From Shimia marina (GTDB taxonomy: Bacteria; Pseudomonadota; Alphaproteobacteria; Rhodobacterales; Rhodobacteraceae): DNA of 64,000 bases. Shown one piece after another: positions 43,381-53,671 of this stretch. The notes below the pieces were generated by a model, which saw only the letters and a list, made by a program, of their open reading frames with translations, did not search any database and was not told the origin of the DNA. How positions within the stretch are numbered: position 1 is the first letter of the stretch; the number at the start of each line of letters is the position of its first letter. The position numbers and the translations under genes are program-made. The stretch is taken from positions 220,697 through 284,696 of the forward strand of contig NZ_CYPW01000040.1 in NCBI RefSeq assembly GCF_001458175.1, given 5' to 3'.

Positions 43381-46300
43381 GTGTTTTCAGCGATCTTTAT
43401 CCGACGCCCGAAAACGGCGTTTGTGATTTCACTGGTGCTCTCCATCATGGGGTTCATCGGGTATAACGCACTGCCTGTGGAACAGTTCCCTGACATCACG
43501 CCACCGGTTGTGACTGTCTCGACCAACTACACAGGCGCAAGCTCGGAAACCGTGGAAAACACGGTTGCCGCGCCGATTGAGGCGCAGGTGAACGGCGTGG
43601 ATGACATGATTTACATGTCCTCTGACAGCACCGACACGGGCTCCTATAACCTGTCTGTGACCTTTGAGGTTGGCACAGATCCGGATATTGCCTCGGTGAA
43701 CGTGCAGAACCGTGTGGCGCAGGCGACATCTCAGTTGCCGACCGAGGTGACCAACAATGGTGTTGTGACGCAAAAATCCTCGACCAACATGTTGTTGATC
43801 GTGACGCTGGCGTCTCCCAATGGCACCTATGACGAAGTCTTCCTGTCCAACTATGCCTCGATCAATATTCGGGATGCTCTGGCGCGGGTGAAAGGCGTTG
43901 GTAATGCCGACGTCATGACCAATTTTGAGTACTCCATGCGGATGTGGATGGATCCGGATCGCATGGCGAGTTTGGGTCTGACCCCGGCTGATCTGGTGGC
44001 GGCGATCCGCGAGCAGAACCTTGAGGTGTCCGCCGGTCAGATCGGGACCCCGCCGATCAAATCCGGTCAGCAGTTTCAATACACCATCAAATCCAAGGGC
44101 CGTCTGACCACGGTGGATGAATTTGAAAACATCGTGCTGCGCACCGGTGAGGCCGGCAGCATTGTGCGCATGAAAGACGTCGCCCGCGTTGAACTGGGGG
44201 CAAACTACTACAACGCCTCTGGCCGGGCTGATGGCAACCCAGCGACGGTTCTGGCGATCTATCAGGCACCGGGCGAGAACGCGCTTGCGGTGGCGGAAAA
44301 GGTCAAATCAGAGATGGAGCGTCTGGCGCGCGCCTTTCCGGATGATGTGACCTATGCCATTCCCTATGACAGCACGCTGTTTGTGGAACAGTCTCTCAAT
44401 GATGTGGTCTCGACACTGATCCTGACCTTCATTCTTGTGATTTCTGTGGTGTTCATTTTCTTGGGCAACCTGCGTGCAACAGCCATTCCGGCTGTGGCCA
44501 TTCCTGTCTCGCTGATTGGGGCATTTGCCTTCCTGCTGCTGTTTGGCATGTCGCTGAACACCATCTCGCTGTTTGCGCTGGTTCTGGCGATTGGGATCGT
44601 GGTGGATGACGCCATTGTTGTTGTGGAAAACGTGGAGCGGATCATCGCAGAAGAAGGGCTTCCGGCGGCGGAGGCGACCCGGAAAGCGATGGGGCAAATC
44701 ACTGGTCCGGTGATCGCCACGACGTTGGTTCTGTTGGCTGTGTTTGTCCCCGTTACCTTCATGCCGGGGATCACGGGACGGCTTTATACGCAGTTTGCAG
44801 TGACCATTTCGACCGCAGTTGTGATTTCTTCGATAAACGCGTTGACCCTGTCTCCGGCCCTGTGCTCTCTGATCCTGAAACCCCGAGATCCAGCTGGGCC
44901 CAAGGGGCTGATGGCGGTGTTTGAAAAGGGCGTGGACGGTGCGCGTTCTGGCTATGTGGGCATCGTGAAACGTATGGTGCGCGTGCCTATTCTGGCGCTG
45001 GTCATTCTGGGGGCGCTGATGCTGGGCTCCGGGACGCTGCTGAAATCTCTCCCTGCCGGGTTTATCCCGCTGGAAGATAACGGCACGCTGTTTGTCGATG
45101 TGCAGCTGCCGGATGCGGCCTCGCTGGAACGCACCGAGACCGTGACAGAGCGGTTGAATGCACAATTGGCGGAAATTCCGGGCGTCGCTGGCTCTGTTCA
45201 GGTGAATGGTTTCAGCCTGCTCAATGGGGCGGGCTCCAACGTGGCGCTGATCATTCTGAACCTTGAGCCGTGGGATGATCGCACAACCGATGAACTCAGC
45301 GCCGATGGCATTCTGGCCAAAGTCTATGGCATCGCCAATCAGGAGATTTCTGCCAGTGTGATCGCCTTCAACCCGCCGCCGATTTCGGGCCTTGGTCTGA
45401 GTGCTGGTGTGGAAATGAAGGTGCAGCAGACCGGAGGCGGCACCGCGCAAGATCTCGCCGCCGCTGTGGGATCTCTTGTGTATGCCGCCAATCAACGTGA
45501 GGAGATGGCGCAGAGCTACTCGACCTTCCGGGCCAATGTTCCCAAGGTTTATGTGGATCTGGACCGCGAGAAAGCCAAATCGCTGAATGTCTCCATCGCG
45601 GATATTTTCACAACGCTTCAGGGCTATATGGGGTCAATTTACGTCAATGATTTCAACCTCTTTGGTCGGGTGTATCGCGTGATGATCCAAGCGGATGGCG
45701 ACTATCGCTCTCAGGTGGAAGACATCAATGGGCTCTATGTCCGTTCCAAGGACGGTGAGATGGTGCCGATGGGCACTTTGGTGGATATCAAGAATGAGCT
45801 GGGGCCCGTGGCGCTGAACCGCTACAACATGTTCCGTTCTGCCACCGTGACGGGGGTGCCAAAAGAAGGGCTCTCAACCGGGGATGCGATCCGTGTGCTT
45901 GAGGAGGAGGCCGCGACGGCGCTGCCACCGGGCTATGCCTTTGAATGGACCGGAACCGCACAGCAGCAGCAGGCAGCCGGGGGGCTTGTGGTGATCATTC
46001 TGATCATGGCGGTGATCTTCGGCTATCTGTTCCTTGTGGCGCAGTATGAAAGCTGGACCATGCCGGTGGGGATTCTGTTGTCTGTTACGGTGGCGCTCTT
46101 TGGGGCTTTGGCCGCCGTGGCGGTCTCTGGCGGGGATGTGAACCTCTACACGCAGATCGGGATGATCATGCTGATTGGTCTGGCGTCCAAAAACGCCATT
46201 CTGATCGTGGAGTTCGCGATGGAGCGCCGCGCTGCTGGATTGTCGATCAAGGAGGCAGCTATCGAGGCAGCCACTCAGCGTTTCCGTGCGGTGATGATGA

Positions 46301-46518
46301 CGGCCCTGTCCTTCTTGCTGGGCGTTGTGCCTCTGCTGGCCGCCAATGGTGCAGGTGCGGCGAGTCAGAAAGCCATCGGTATTGCCGTGTTTGGTGGCAT
46401 GCTGGCGGCGACTGTCATTGGCGTGGTTCTGGTCCCGATCCTCTATGTGCTCCTGCAAGGGATGCGTGAACGGATTAAGGGAACCCACAAGACGACAACG
46501 TCCACAGAAGCTGGATAA
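43381..46518 (+). CDS. RND multidrug efflux pump (HAE1 family, AcrB/MexF-like)
   Basis: The 1045-residue inner-membrane transporter is driven by the proton gradient. Typical landmarks are [12 protein letters not shown] at the start, the proton-relay aspartates in [16 protein letters not shown] near 405, [14 protein letters not shown] near 439, and in the second half [14 protein letters not shown] near 940. Length and the two-fold repeat fit hydrophobic/amphiphilic efflux pumps. The start is GTG with GAGGAGC upstream, because the next in-frame ATG would remove the first membrane helix. No local regulator or outer-membrane factor gene is present. Confidence 0.95.
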   Translation: MFSAIFIRRPKTAFVISLVLSIMGFIGYNALPVEQFPDITPPVVTVSTNYTGASSETVENTVAAPIEAQVNGVDDMIYMSSDSTDTGSYNLSVTFEVGTDPDIASVNVQNRVAQATSQLPTEVTNNGVVTQKSSTNMLLIVTLASPNGTYDEVFLSNYASINIRDALARVKGVGNADVMTNFEYSMRMWMDPDRMASLGLTPADLVAAIREQNLEVSAGQIGTPPIKSGQQFQYTIKSKGRLTTVDEFENIVLRTGEAGSIVRMKDVARVELGANYYNASGRADGNPATVLAIYQAPGENALAVAEKVKSEMERLARAFPDDVTYAIPYDSTLFVEQSLNDVVSTLILTFILVISVVFIFLGNLRATAIPAVAIPVSLIGAFAFLLLFGMSLNTISLFALVLAIGIVVDDAIVVVENVERIIAEEGLPAAEATRKAMGQITGPVIATTLVLLAVFVPVTFMPGITGRLYTQFAVTISTAVVISSINALTLSPALCSLILKPRDPAGPKGLMAVFEKGVDGARSGYVGIVKRMVRVPILALVILGALMLGSGTLLKSLPAGFIPLEDNGTLFVDVQLPDAASLERTETVTERLNAQLAEIPGVAGSVQVNGFSLLNGAGSNVALIILNLEPWDDRTTDELSADGILAKVYGIANQEISASVIAFNPPPISGLGLSAGVEMKVQQTGGGTAQDLAAAVGSLVYAANQREEMAQSYSTFRANVPKVYVDLDREKAKSLNVSIADIFTTLQGYMGSIYVNDFNLFGRVYRVMIQADGDYRSQVEDINGLYVRSKDGEMVPMGTLVDIKNELGPVALNRYNMFRSATVTGVPKEGLSTGDAIRVLEEEAATALPPGYAFEWTGTAQQQQAAGGLVVIILIMAVIFGYLFLVAQYESWTMPVGILLSVTVALFGALAAVAVSGGDVNLYTQIGMIMLIGLASKNAILIVEFAMERRAAGLSIKEAAIEAATQRFRAVMMTALSFLLGVVPLLAANGAGAASQKAIGIAVFGGMLAATVIGVVLVPILYVLLQGMRERIKGTHKTTTSTEAG

Positions 46519-46798
46519 ACTTCTATTGGAGGCTGACCTGGGTGTTGGCCTCCATCCCCCATTTTGCCCGACCTCGTTCTGCTGGCGAGGAGATACACTG
46601 CGGATGTTGCGGGATTAATCTTTGCTGAGAGGCGTGAAACACCGTCGGTATTGCGTCGGTATCGCCTCCGTAAAGTGACGGTGCATTTTGGCGACAGACA
46701 GGGTTGATCAGGCGCGCGGTGCATATGGGCCATGCGCAACAGCTTATGAGCTGCCTGGTGATCTTCAAGGTGTTTGAGAGGCCTGCGGCGCGGTGGTT
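46519..46798. other. Intergenic region between convergent RND and VOC genes
   Basis: No gene is credible in these 280 bases. A 7-bp stem TGGAGGC/GCCTCCA (46527-46554) with a 14-base loop follows the pump stop and may help end its transcript, though there is no T-run. CGTCGGTAT occurs twice with an 11-base period (46643 and 46654). Confidence 0.45.
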
Positions 46799-47185
46799 TC
46801 ATGCCCGGCTGGCGAGCCACCAGATGTTGCCAAAGGGATCGGTGATCCCGGCCATATGCTCTCCGTGTGGGCGCAGGTTTGGCGACATCAGAGAGATGGC
46901 GCCCAGTTCCAGAGCTTTGGCATAGGCCGCCGCCGCATCAGACACCTGAATGTGTATCTGGGAGATGTTTGCGGGGTAATCCCGGGTGGCTTGATTGAGC
47001 ATCAGAACCGACGTGCCAATGCGCAGGCGAGCGTGTTGGATCGTGCCGTTGTCGTAGCGGGTGTCTTTGATCAGCTCTGCGCCAAAGAGGGCGTGCAGGA
47101 AAGTGATAAACCCATCCGCGTCTGGCACCGTAAAATAGGGGGTCACGGTGCTGAGACCTTGGGATGGGTTCGTCGGGGCGCTCAC
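46799..47185 (-). CDS. VOC-superfamily PhnB-like protein
   Basis: The 128-residue protein has the glyoxalase/bleomycin-resistance fold: TPYFTVPDADGFITFLHALFG near 15, HIQVSDAAAAYAKALELGA near 77 and the closing ITDPFGNIWWLA near 114. It fits the PhnB-like branch of the VOC superfamily. Its function is unknown. The start overlaps the trpE stop by four bases, so it is translated with trpE, although no role in tryptophan synthesis is known. Confidence 0.8.
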   Translation of the reverse strand: MSAPTNPSQGLSTVTPYFTVPDADGFITFLHALFGAELIKDTRYDNGTIQHARLRIGTSVLMLNQATRDYPANISQIHIQVSDAAAAYAKALELGAISLMSPNLRPHGEHMAGITDPFGNIWWLASRA

Positions 47186-48693
47186 GTATTGCCATTGCCG
47201 GTGAAGCGCGCGGCGTCTGCGGCGGCGCGGCGGATGGCGTTGGATTTGTGGACGGTCTCCATATATTCAGCCTCCGGGTCGCTGTCATAGACAACGCCGC
47301 CACCGGCCTGAATGTAGAGCTTCTGATCTTTCACAATCGCGGTGCGCAGCGCGATGCAGATGTCCATGTCGCCGCCGGAGCTGAAGTAGCCCACGCCGCC
47401 GCCATAGATGCCGCGTTTTTCCGGTTCCAGCTCGTCGATGATTTCCATGGCGCGCACTTTGGGCGCCCCGGAGACGGTGCCTGCGGGCATGCCTGCAAAG
47501 AAGGCATCAAGCGCGTCTTTGTCCTCGGCCAGTTCGCCCACGACGTTGGAGACGATGTGCATCACGTGGCTGTAGCGCTCGATGATGAATTTCTCGGTTG
47601 GGCGCACGGTGCCGACTTTGGCGACGCGGCCAGTGTCGTTGCGGCCCAGATCAAGCAGCATGAGGTGCTCGGCCAGCTCTTTCTTGTCGGCCAGCAGATC
47701 TTCCTCCAGCGCCTTGTCCTCTTCGGGCGTTGCGCCACGGGGGCGGGTGCCTGCGATCGGGCGGATGGTGACTTCGTCGCCAAACACCCGCACGAGGATT
47801 TCGGGGCTTGCACCGACCACCTGAAAACCGCCGAAGTTGAAATAGAACATGAAAGGCGACGGGTTGGTGCGGCGCAGGGAACGGTAGAGCGCGAAAGGCG
47901 GCTGTGGAAATTCCTGTGTCCAGCGCTGTGCCGGGACCACCTGAAAGATGTCGCCTGCCTTGATGTAGTCTTTGGCCTTCTCCACCGCGGCCATATAGCC
48001 TTCTTTGGTGAAGTTGGAGGTGGGCGGGGAGACCTCATGGGCTTCGCCCAGATCGCGCGCGGCCTGTGGCATGGCGCGTTCCAGATCGCGCACCGCATCC
48101 ATCACGCGCTCAGCAGCCTGCGCATAGGCGGCTTTTGCGGATTGGCCGTCGCTTACCCAGGCGGGGGAGACCACGGTGACCTCACCTTTCACACCATCCA
48201 GCACGGCAACCACAGAGGGGCGCAGCATGCAGGCATCGGGCAGGCCAAGGGGATCCGGGTTGATGTTGGGCAGATGCTCCACCAGCCGGATCATATCATA
48301 GCCGAGATAGCCAAAGAGACCGGCGGAGGCCTGTGGCAGGTCTTCGGGCAGGTCGATGCGGCTTTCGGCGATCAGGGCGCGCAGGTTGGTGAGCGGGTCA
48401 CCCTCCTGTGGGGTGAAGCCATCGGGATCGAAGCGTGCAGAGCGGTTGATGCGGCTTTCTGTGCCATGGGTTTGCCAGATCAGGTCCGGCTTCATGCCAA
48501 TGATGGAATAGCGCCCGCGCACTTCGCCGCCGGTGACAGACTCCAGCATGAAGGCGTCCTTATGGGCGCCTGTCAGCTTGAGCATGAGTGACACGGGCGT
48601 GTCGAGATCGGCAGCAAGCCGGGTGTAGACAACCTGATTTTGGCCAGCCTCATAGGCTTTGGCAAAATCTTCATATGACGGGGTCAGGTCCAC
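47182..48693 (-). CDS. trpE: Anthranilate synthase component I
   Basis: The 503-residue enzyme makes anthranilate from chorismate with the glutamine amidotransferase TrpG, the first step of tryptophan synthesis. The feedback-site motif LLES (here MLES) is near 49 and the chorismate-binding half holds PAQRW near 257, PSPFMFYF, IAGTRPRGATPEEDKALEEDLL near 317, and GTVSGAPKVRAMEII near 415. The start is GTG 48693. It follows ppiD by 14 bases, a pairing usual in Rhodobacterales, so there is no room for a trp leader attenuator directly ahead. Confidence 0.95.
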   Translation of the reverse strand: MDLTPSYEDFAKAYEAGQNQVVYTRLAADLDTPVSLMLKLTGAHKDAFMLESVTGGEVRGRYSIIGMKPDLIWQTHGTESRINRSARFDPDGFTPQEGDPLTNLRALIAESRIDLPEDLPQASAGLFGYLGYDMIRLVEHLPNINPDPLGLPDACMLRPSVVAVLDGVKGEVTVVSPAWVSDGQSAKAAYAQAAERVMDAVRDLERAMPQAARDLGEAHEVSPPTSNFTKEGYMAAVEKAKDYIKAGDIFQVVPAQRWTQEFPQPPFALYRSLRRTNPSPFMFYFNFGGFQVVGASPEILVRVFGDEVTIRPIAGTRPRGATPEEDKALEEDLLADKKELAEHLMLLDLGRNDTGRVAKVGTVRPTEKFIIERYSHVMHIVSNVVGELAEDKDALDAFFAGMPAGTVSGAPKVRAMEIIDELEPEKRGIYGGGVGYFSSGGDMDICIALRTAIVKDQKLYIQAGGGVVYDSDPEAEYMETVHKSNAIRRAAADAARFTGNGNT

Positions 48694-48707
48694 CTTGGCG
48701 GCCTTTC

Positions 48708-50549
48708 TTATTGGAACTGCGCATGCACTGCGTTGAGTGCCTGCTGATTGATTTCTGCCGGATACATGGCCTGCAGCGCTTCGGCATAGGCCTGAAACAC
48801 ATCCTGCGCGATGCTGGAAGACAGTTGCGCGGTGATGCCTTCTTTGAGGCGGGCCACTTCGGGATCTTCGGTGTCTGGTGCGGAGATGGCATTCAGACGC
48901 ACAAGGATCAGACCCTCGGCGCTGGGCACGGTGCGCAGCTCACCGGGGGTCATTTCAAAGACTGTGGTGAGCAGGGCGCGCGGCGTGCTTGGAATGAAAG
49001 CGCCGCGGTCGATGCCGGTTTCTTCATTGGCGGTGAAACCAAAGGAGGTGAAGCTGGTGCCATCGTTCAGGCGCGGGCGCAGGCTTTCCACCATTTTTTC
49101 AAGGGCTTCGGTGGCGCGCTCTGCGGTGATCGCAGCGATCGCCTCTTCGCGCACATCCTCCAAGGGGGCCGGGCGGGCCTCTGTCTCGCCTTCCAGACGC
49201 AGCGCAAAGATGCTGCCATCATCCAGCACGTCCACCTGCGGGAAATCATCTTCCGTGACCGCCGCAGCGACCGCGCGGAAGCCTTCATAGCCTGCCAGCG
49301 GATGGGTCGCGGTGGGGTGCCACTCCAGTGTGCCAAGGGTCATGTCGGTTTCATCGGCCACTTCCTCAAGCGTGGCGCCACCGGCCAGAAGATCGTCGAT
49401 GTCGCCAATCTGTGTGTCAATCAGGCGACGGGCACGATCGGCTGCAAGCTCTTCGCGCAGCATGTCGCGCGCCTCTTCAAAAGAGGTGTTCTGTGCAGGC
49501 AAAATGCCGTTCACGCGGAAGATGGCCGGGCCAAGAGAGGTTTCAGCCGGGCCTGCCACGGCGCCTGCTGGTGTTAGGAAGACAGTGGGGCCTGCGGCGC
49601 CCAGTTCGGCCTCGGTCACATCGCCCAGATCCACATCCGAGAGCGCCAGACCTCGGGCCTCTACCAGCGCTTCGAAGGTTGTGGTGCCAGCGGCAATGTC
49701 ATCCAGCGCCTTTTGCGCAGCGGCTTCGTCGGCAAAGGCCAGACGCTCAACCAGACGGCGCTCTGCACGGTTGAATTCGGCATCACGATCTTTGTAGAGC
49801 TGTTCCAGCGCGGTTTCGTCGATCTCCACCTGGTCAAGGATCATGTCTGGGCTCAGCCAGACGTAGGTGATCTGACGGCTGGCGGGCAACATGAAGCGGG
49901 CTTGATTGTCCTCATAGAAAGCGGCGATGTCCTCTTCGCTTGGTGCGGTGACCGGGCGGATCAGGTTCTCTGCGGTGAGGGGGGCCCATGTGAAATCCCG
50001 CTCTTCGCCCACATAGGTGATGACCGTATCCGCATAGGCGGCTGGCATTTGCAAACCGGAAATTATGGCGCCTTGCAGCAGGCTGCGGGCGGTGTCTTCG
50101 CGGACGGTGTCTTCAAAATCGGCTTCGCTCATGCCCGCCTGATCAATGGCAAAGCTGTAAGCGTCGCGATCAAAGGAGCCATCCAGCCCCTGAAACGCCG
50201 GAATGGCCATCAGTTCCTGACGCAGGTTTTCATCGCCAATGGAAATGCCGAGGCGCGCGTTTTCCGCATCCATCGAACGGGTGGTGGTCAGGCGGGCCAG
50301 CACAAGGCGGTCGATGCCGAAGGCCTGCGCCTGTGCAAAGGGCAGAGACTGGCCTGTTTGGGCTTCCAGAGCACGCAGCTCTTCTTGAAGAGCGCGGCTG
50401 TAGTCATTGACAGATATGTCTTTTTCGCCAACGGAGCCCACCGAATGGATGGTGCCGGACAAATTGGTCACGCCAAAGCCGCCAAGCCCAAGAATGAGCA
50501 AGGCCATGAGGATCCAGACCATCGTTTTTGAGGTTTTGCCCTGCGCCAT
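48708..50549 (-). CDS. ppiD: Inner-membrane periplasmic foldase PpiD (SurA N-terminal/rotamase)
   Basis: The 613-residue protein has an N-terminal anchor (about 8-27), a SurA-like chaperone region and parvulin-like domains in the periplasm. The N-terminal KTMVWILMALLILGLGGFGV and the following SVGEKDISVNDYSRALQEEL are typical of PpiD, which helps fold outer-membrane and secreted proteins at the Sec exit. The parvulin signature is weak, as in E. coli PpiD, so prolyl isomerase activity is doubtful. It precedes trpE on the same strand. Confidence 0.9.
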   Translation of the reverse strand: MAQGKTSKTMVWILMALLILGLGGFGVTNLSGTIHSVGSVGEKDISVNDYSRALQEELRALEAQTGQSLPFAQAQAFGIDRLVLARLTTTRSMDAENARLGISIGDENLRQELMAIPAFQGLDGSFDRDAYSFAIDQAGMSEADFEDTVREDTARSLLQGAIISGLQMPAAYADTVITYVGEERDFTWAPLTAENLIRPVTAPSEEDIAAFYEDNQARFMLPASRQITYVWLSPDMILDQVEIDETALEQLYKDRDAEFNRAERRLVERLAFADEAAAQKALDDIAAGTTTFEALVEARGLALSDVDLGDVTEAELGAAGPTVFLTPAGAVAGPAETSLGPAIFRVNGILPAQNTSFEEARDMLREELAADRARRLIDTQIGDIDDLLAGGATLEEVADETDMTLGTLEWHPTATHPLAGYEGFRAVAAAVTEDDFPQVDVLDDGSIFALRLEGETEARPAPLEDVREEAIAAITAERATEALEKMVESLRPRLNDGTSFTSFGFTANEETGIDRGAFIPSTPRALLTTVFEMTPGELRTVPSAEGLILVRLNAISAPDTEDPEVARLKEGITAQLSSSIAQDVFQAYAEALQAMYPAEINQQALNAVHAQFQ

Positions 50550-50655
50550 CTCTGCGTTCCGCCCTGTGTTTGTTCGAGTTTCTCGGCAGAAGGTCTACGC
50601 GGTTGGGGCAAGGGGGGCAAGCGTGATTGCCGTGCCCCTGATCTGCGCAGTGGCG

Positions 50656-51843
50656 TTATTTTGCGTGCGGCGCATCCACCGCAGCGATGCGATCAAAGAG
50701 AACGCCAATTTCCTCGCGATCGACATTGGCAAAGGCGATGCGCAGGGAGCGTTTTCTTAAGGGATCTTCATCTGGTGTAAACATTGTGCCGGGCAAAGTG
50801 AGCACCGCGTGCTCGCGCACCAGCATTTTGGCCAGCGCATCGCTGTCCATTTCGAAAGGATGTTCGAAATAGGCAAAATATGCGCCTGCACCAAGCAATT
50901 TCCAGCCATTTTTGTCGATTTTGTGGAGGTTGTCTGTGATAGCCTGACGGCGATCCAGTATCTCCAATCGCTCCTGAGCGAGCCAGTCGGACAGGTTTTT
51001 CATGCCCCAGAGCGCGGCGTGCTGGCCCAGTTGGTTGGGGCAGATGGCGACAGTGTCCAGAAACTTTTCGGCCTCAGCCAGCGTCTCTGTGTTGCAGACC
51101 ATGGCACCGACGCGGTGACCGGTGAGGCGGTAGGCTTTGGAAAAAGAGTAGAGCTGGATCAGGGTTTGGTCCCAATCGGGATCGCTGAAGAGATCATGGG
51201 GCGCGCCGCTGCGAGAATCAAAATCGCGGTAGGTTTCATCCACGATCAGTTTGACGCCTTTGCTCCGGGCATGGGTATAGATGGCGCGCACCAGCTCTGC
51301 CGGGTATTCCACACCGCCGGGGTTGTTGGGGGTGACCAGCACAATGGCGCGGGTGCGGGGCGTCATCAGGCGCAGGATCTGGTCTGGATCAGGCAAAAGA
51401 TCCGCGCCGGTGGACAAGGGAACAGCGGTGACACCTTGCATGTCCAGCCACATTTTATGATTGAAGTACCAAGGTGTTGGGAGGATAATCTCATCTCCCT
51501 CACCCGCGATGGCGGCAAGAGCTGCGCTAAAGGCCTGATTGCAGCCGGAGGTGATGCCAACCTGCGCCGCCGTGATCTTGCCGCCATAAGCGGCGCACCA
51601 GTGATCTGCAACTTCCGCGCGCAGCTCAGGTAGCCCAAGCACCGGACCATAGAGATGTGTTTCAGGATTGCTCACCGCAATCTCAGCAATGTGGCGGCGC
51701 AGCCCTTCTGGGGGTGGGGCCACTGGAGCGGCCTGGCTGACATTGATCAGAGGTTTTTCGGCGGTGAAACTCACCCCTTTAAGCCAGCGACGGGCCTCCA
51801 TCACAGGTGGCGCGAATGTGGCGTTGGTGCGAGAGAGGGTCAT
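50656..51843 (-). CDS. Class I/II pyridoxal-phosphate aminotransferase
   Basis: The 395-residue enzyme has the type I fold: GCNQAF near 99 for the cofactor phosphate, NNPGG at about 173 for substrate recognition, VDETYRDF near 201, and the PLP lysine in YSFSKAYRLTGHRVG near 236. A C-terminal arginine (SLRIAF) binds the substrate carboxylate. The amino acid and keto acid used cannot be told from the sequence. It stands alone between ppiD and gpt, both on the same strand but with gaps of 106 and 247 bases. Confidence 0.88.
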   Translation of the reverse strand: MTLSRTNATFAPPVMEARRWLKGVSFTAEKPLINVSQAAPVAPPPEGLRRHIAEIAVSNPETHLYGPVLGLPELRAEVADHWCAAYGGKITAAQVGITSGCNQAFSAALAAIAGEGDEIILPTPWYFNHKMWLDMQGVTAVPLSTGADLLPDPDQILRLMTPRTRAIVLVTPNNPGGVEYPAELVRAIYTHARSKGVKLIVDETYRDFDSRSGAPHDLFSDPDWDQTLIQLYSFSKAYRLTGHRVGAMVCNTETLAEAEKFLDTVAICPNQLGQHAALWGMKNLSDWLAQERLEILDRRQAITDNLHKIDKNGWKLLGAGAYFAYFEHPFEMDSDALAKMLVREHAVLTLPGTMFTPDEDPLRKRSLRIAFANVDREEIGVLFDRIAAVDAPHAK

Positions 51844-51980
51844 GGCGGCTTCCTGGCGTCTGAGGTTGGGCCGACCCTATGCGCGGGTTGCGCGATGGTC
51901 AGCGGCTTTCACGCAGAAAAGCCACCAATTCAGTGATGTGCAAGCGATTGTTTGCTCTTGCGTCTATATCTCCCGGTCTT

Positions 51981-52040
51981 CCTCTTGAAAGAAATATCCC
52001 GGGGTGGCCGCATCGCAGATGCGGCAGGGGCAGCGCCCCT
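51981..52040 (-). repeat. Tandem hairpin element with GGGATATTT core
   Basis: GCCGCATC-GCA-GATGCGGC (52007-52025) is followed directly by AGGGGC-AGC-GCCCCT (52026-52040). On the minus strand these lead into CCCCGGGATATTT and CAAGAGGAAG. The GGATATTT and AAG-GGAAG spacing equals that at 2271-2296. The rest of the 247-base gap holds no gene. Confidence 0.6.
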
Positions 52041-52090
52041 AAGACAGCCTTAGCCGAAATAGAGTGCGCTCACCTCAAGATCGCCAAGGA

Positions 52091-52609
52091 TCAGTCGTTG
52101 CCGCGGTAGGGCTCGACATATTGCAGGGCCATGTCCCATGGGAAGAAGATCCATGTGTCCTGGCTGACGCCGGTGATGAACGTGTCCACCTGCGGCTCGC
52201 CCTGTGGTTTGGCATAGACCGTTGCAAAATGCGCCTTCGGGTAGGTGTCGCGCACCAGTTCCAGCGTTTTGCCGGAATCCACCAGATCGTCGATGATCAG
52301 CACGCCTTCGCCGTCGCCCATCAGCGCAGCGTCGGGCGCTTTCAGAATTTCGGCCTCACGGCGCTGATCAGCCTTGCCGCCGCCGGAGTGGTAGGATTTC
52401 ACGGAGATGGTGTCGACCACGCGGATGTCGAGTTCGCGGGCCACGATCATCGCAGGCGCCATGCCGCCGCGGGTGATGGCAACAATCGCGCGCCATGCGC
52501 CATCGTCCGGGCCTTTGCCGTCCAGACGCCACGCCAAAGCCCGACTGTCGCGGTGGATTTGATCCCAGCTGATGTGGAAGCCTTTTTCGTGTGGCAGACG
52601 CTCGCTCAT
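52091..52609 (-). CDS. gpt: Xanthine (guanine) phosphoribosyltransferase
   Basis: The 172-residue purine-salvage enzyme transfers ribose 5-phosphate from PRPP to xanthine or guanine. The PRPP loop is [13 protein letters not shown] near 103-115, RGGM is near 47 and the C-terminal DTWIFFPWD matches the E. coli Gpt group. It lies 68 bases after the AEC carrier start region on the same strand and 247 bases upstream of the aminotransferase gene. Confidence 0.93.
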   Translation of the reverse strand: MSERLPHEKGFHISWDQIHRDSRALAWRLDGKGPDDGAWRAIVAITRGGMAPAMIVARELDIRVVDTISVKSYHSGGGKADQRREAEILKAPDAALMGDGEGVLIIDDLVDSGKTLELVRDTYPKAHFATVYAKPQGEPQVDTFITGVSQDTWIFFPWDMALQYVEPYRGND

Positions 52610-52677
52610 GGTGGACTCACCCCTTTGTCGCAGATTTTGGCTCTTCTATCAGAAGCACATTGTGGCGCAAACCGTCT

Positions 52678-53601
52678 TTAGATGAGGGGCAAGACAGAAA
52701 TATAAAGCGGGAGGATCCCCATCGATAGGATGGTTTGCCATGACAGGATATCTGCATAGAGATCCGCGTTACCCCCCATCTGCTTGGCAACAATATAGCC
52801 GTTGGAAGCGGCGGGCACGGCCAACACCATGAGCCCGGCCAATGTTTCTAGAGGGGACAAGCCGAAGCCTTTTGAGAGCAGCAGAAAGATCAACGGACAA
52901 AGAATTAGTCGAAAAGCAATGCCTGTGGCGATGGTTGGCGTGATGTGCAAGAGGCGCTTGATTGACAAGGCTGCCCCAACGGTCAAAAGGCCAATGCCCA
53001 GTGCAGCCCGGCCAATCAAATCAAGCGTTTGAGAGGCCACAGGGGGCAGATCCAAGCCAGACAGGTTAATCACAAGCCCAATTGCACAGCCCTGTACCAG
53101 CGGATTCTTGGCAATTTGCAAAACGACCGCCTGTGGCGTCAGGGAGACGGTGCCATAGCGGGCCAGCACGACGATATTAAAGATGTTGATCAGCGGAATC
53201 AGGACGGCCATGGCTGCGGCAATAAGGATCAGGGTTTCAGGACCACTCAAAAGCTCTGCCGCCGCCAGAGCAATAAAGGCGTTCCAGCGGGTCGTGGTCT
53301 GCATCAGAGTGGTGAAGTCTTGATCGGGCAGGCGGCCCTTTCCGCGCAGGGCACGAAAGATAAATACAGCCATCGCGCAGATGCCGAGGGTCAGAACTGT
53401 TGCGCTGATGACGCCCGCGAATGCGACGGGCGCAAGATCAGACTGGGCAATGGAGCGTATCAGGACAACGGGAATGAGCAGCTTGAAGCTCAAGGTTTCA
53501 ATTGCGGTCCAGCCCGCCTTGTCGATCACGCCGCGCAGGGCGAGACCGTAGCCACAGAGCATGGTCAGGATGATTGGGAGAAAGGCAGCCGTCACATTCA
53601 T
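52678..53601 (-). CDS. AEC-family (auxin efflux carrier-like) transporter
   Basis: The 307-residue protein has about ten membrane segments in two inverted repeats. The N-terminal ILTMLCGYGLALRGVI and the C-terminal VLAVPAASNGYIVAKQMGG (near 262) are characteristic of AEC carriers, which include malonate, malate and other organic-anion transporters. Its substrate is unknown. It is on the same strand as gpt, 68 bases upstream of it. Confidence 0.85.
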   Translation of the reverse strand: MNVTAAFLPIILTMLCGYGLALRGVIDKAGWTAIETLSFKLLIPVVLIRSIAQSDLAPVAFAGVISATVLTLGICAMAVFIFRALRGKGRLPDQDFTTLMQTTTRWNAFIALAAAELLSGPETLILIAAAMAVLIPLINIFNIVVLARYGTVSLTPQAVVLQIAKNPLVQGCAIGLVINLSGLDLPPVASQTLDLIGRAALGIGLLTVGAALSIKRLLHITPTIATGIAFRLILCPLIFLLLSKGFGLSPLETLAGLMVLAVPAASNGYIVAKQMGGNADLYADILSWQTILSMGILPLYISVLPLI

Positions 53602-53671
53602 TCATATTCTCCCGCACGCGTGATTGCCCGTCTTCTAGCAAAGCTTTCGGTGGGGACAAGCCATGGCGGTA

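Noticed and set aside
44308-45495. 395-codon minus-strand frame opposite the RND pump
   Set aside because: Extremely His-, Gln- and Arg-rich; antisense artefact.
46643-46662. Direct repeat CGTCGGTAT with 11-base period
   Set aside because: Only two short units in non-coding DNA; may be chance, and there are too few copies for an iteron or CRISPR.
47164-48591. 475-codon plus-strand frame opposite trpE
   Set aside because: Antisense to a clear TrpE; Gly- and His-rich without motif.
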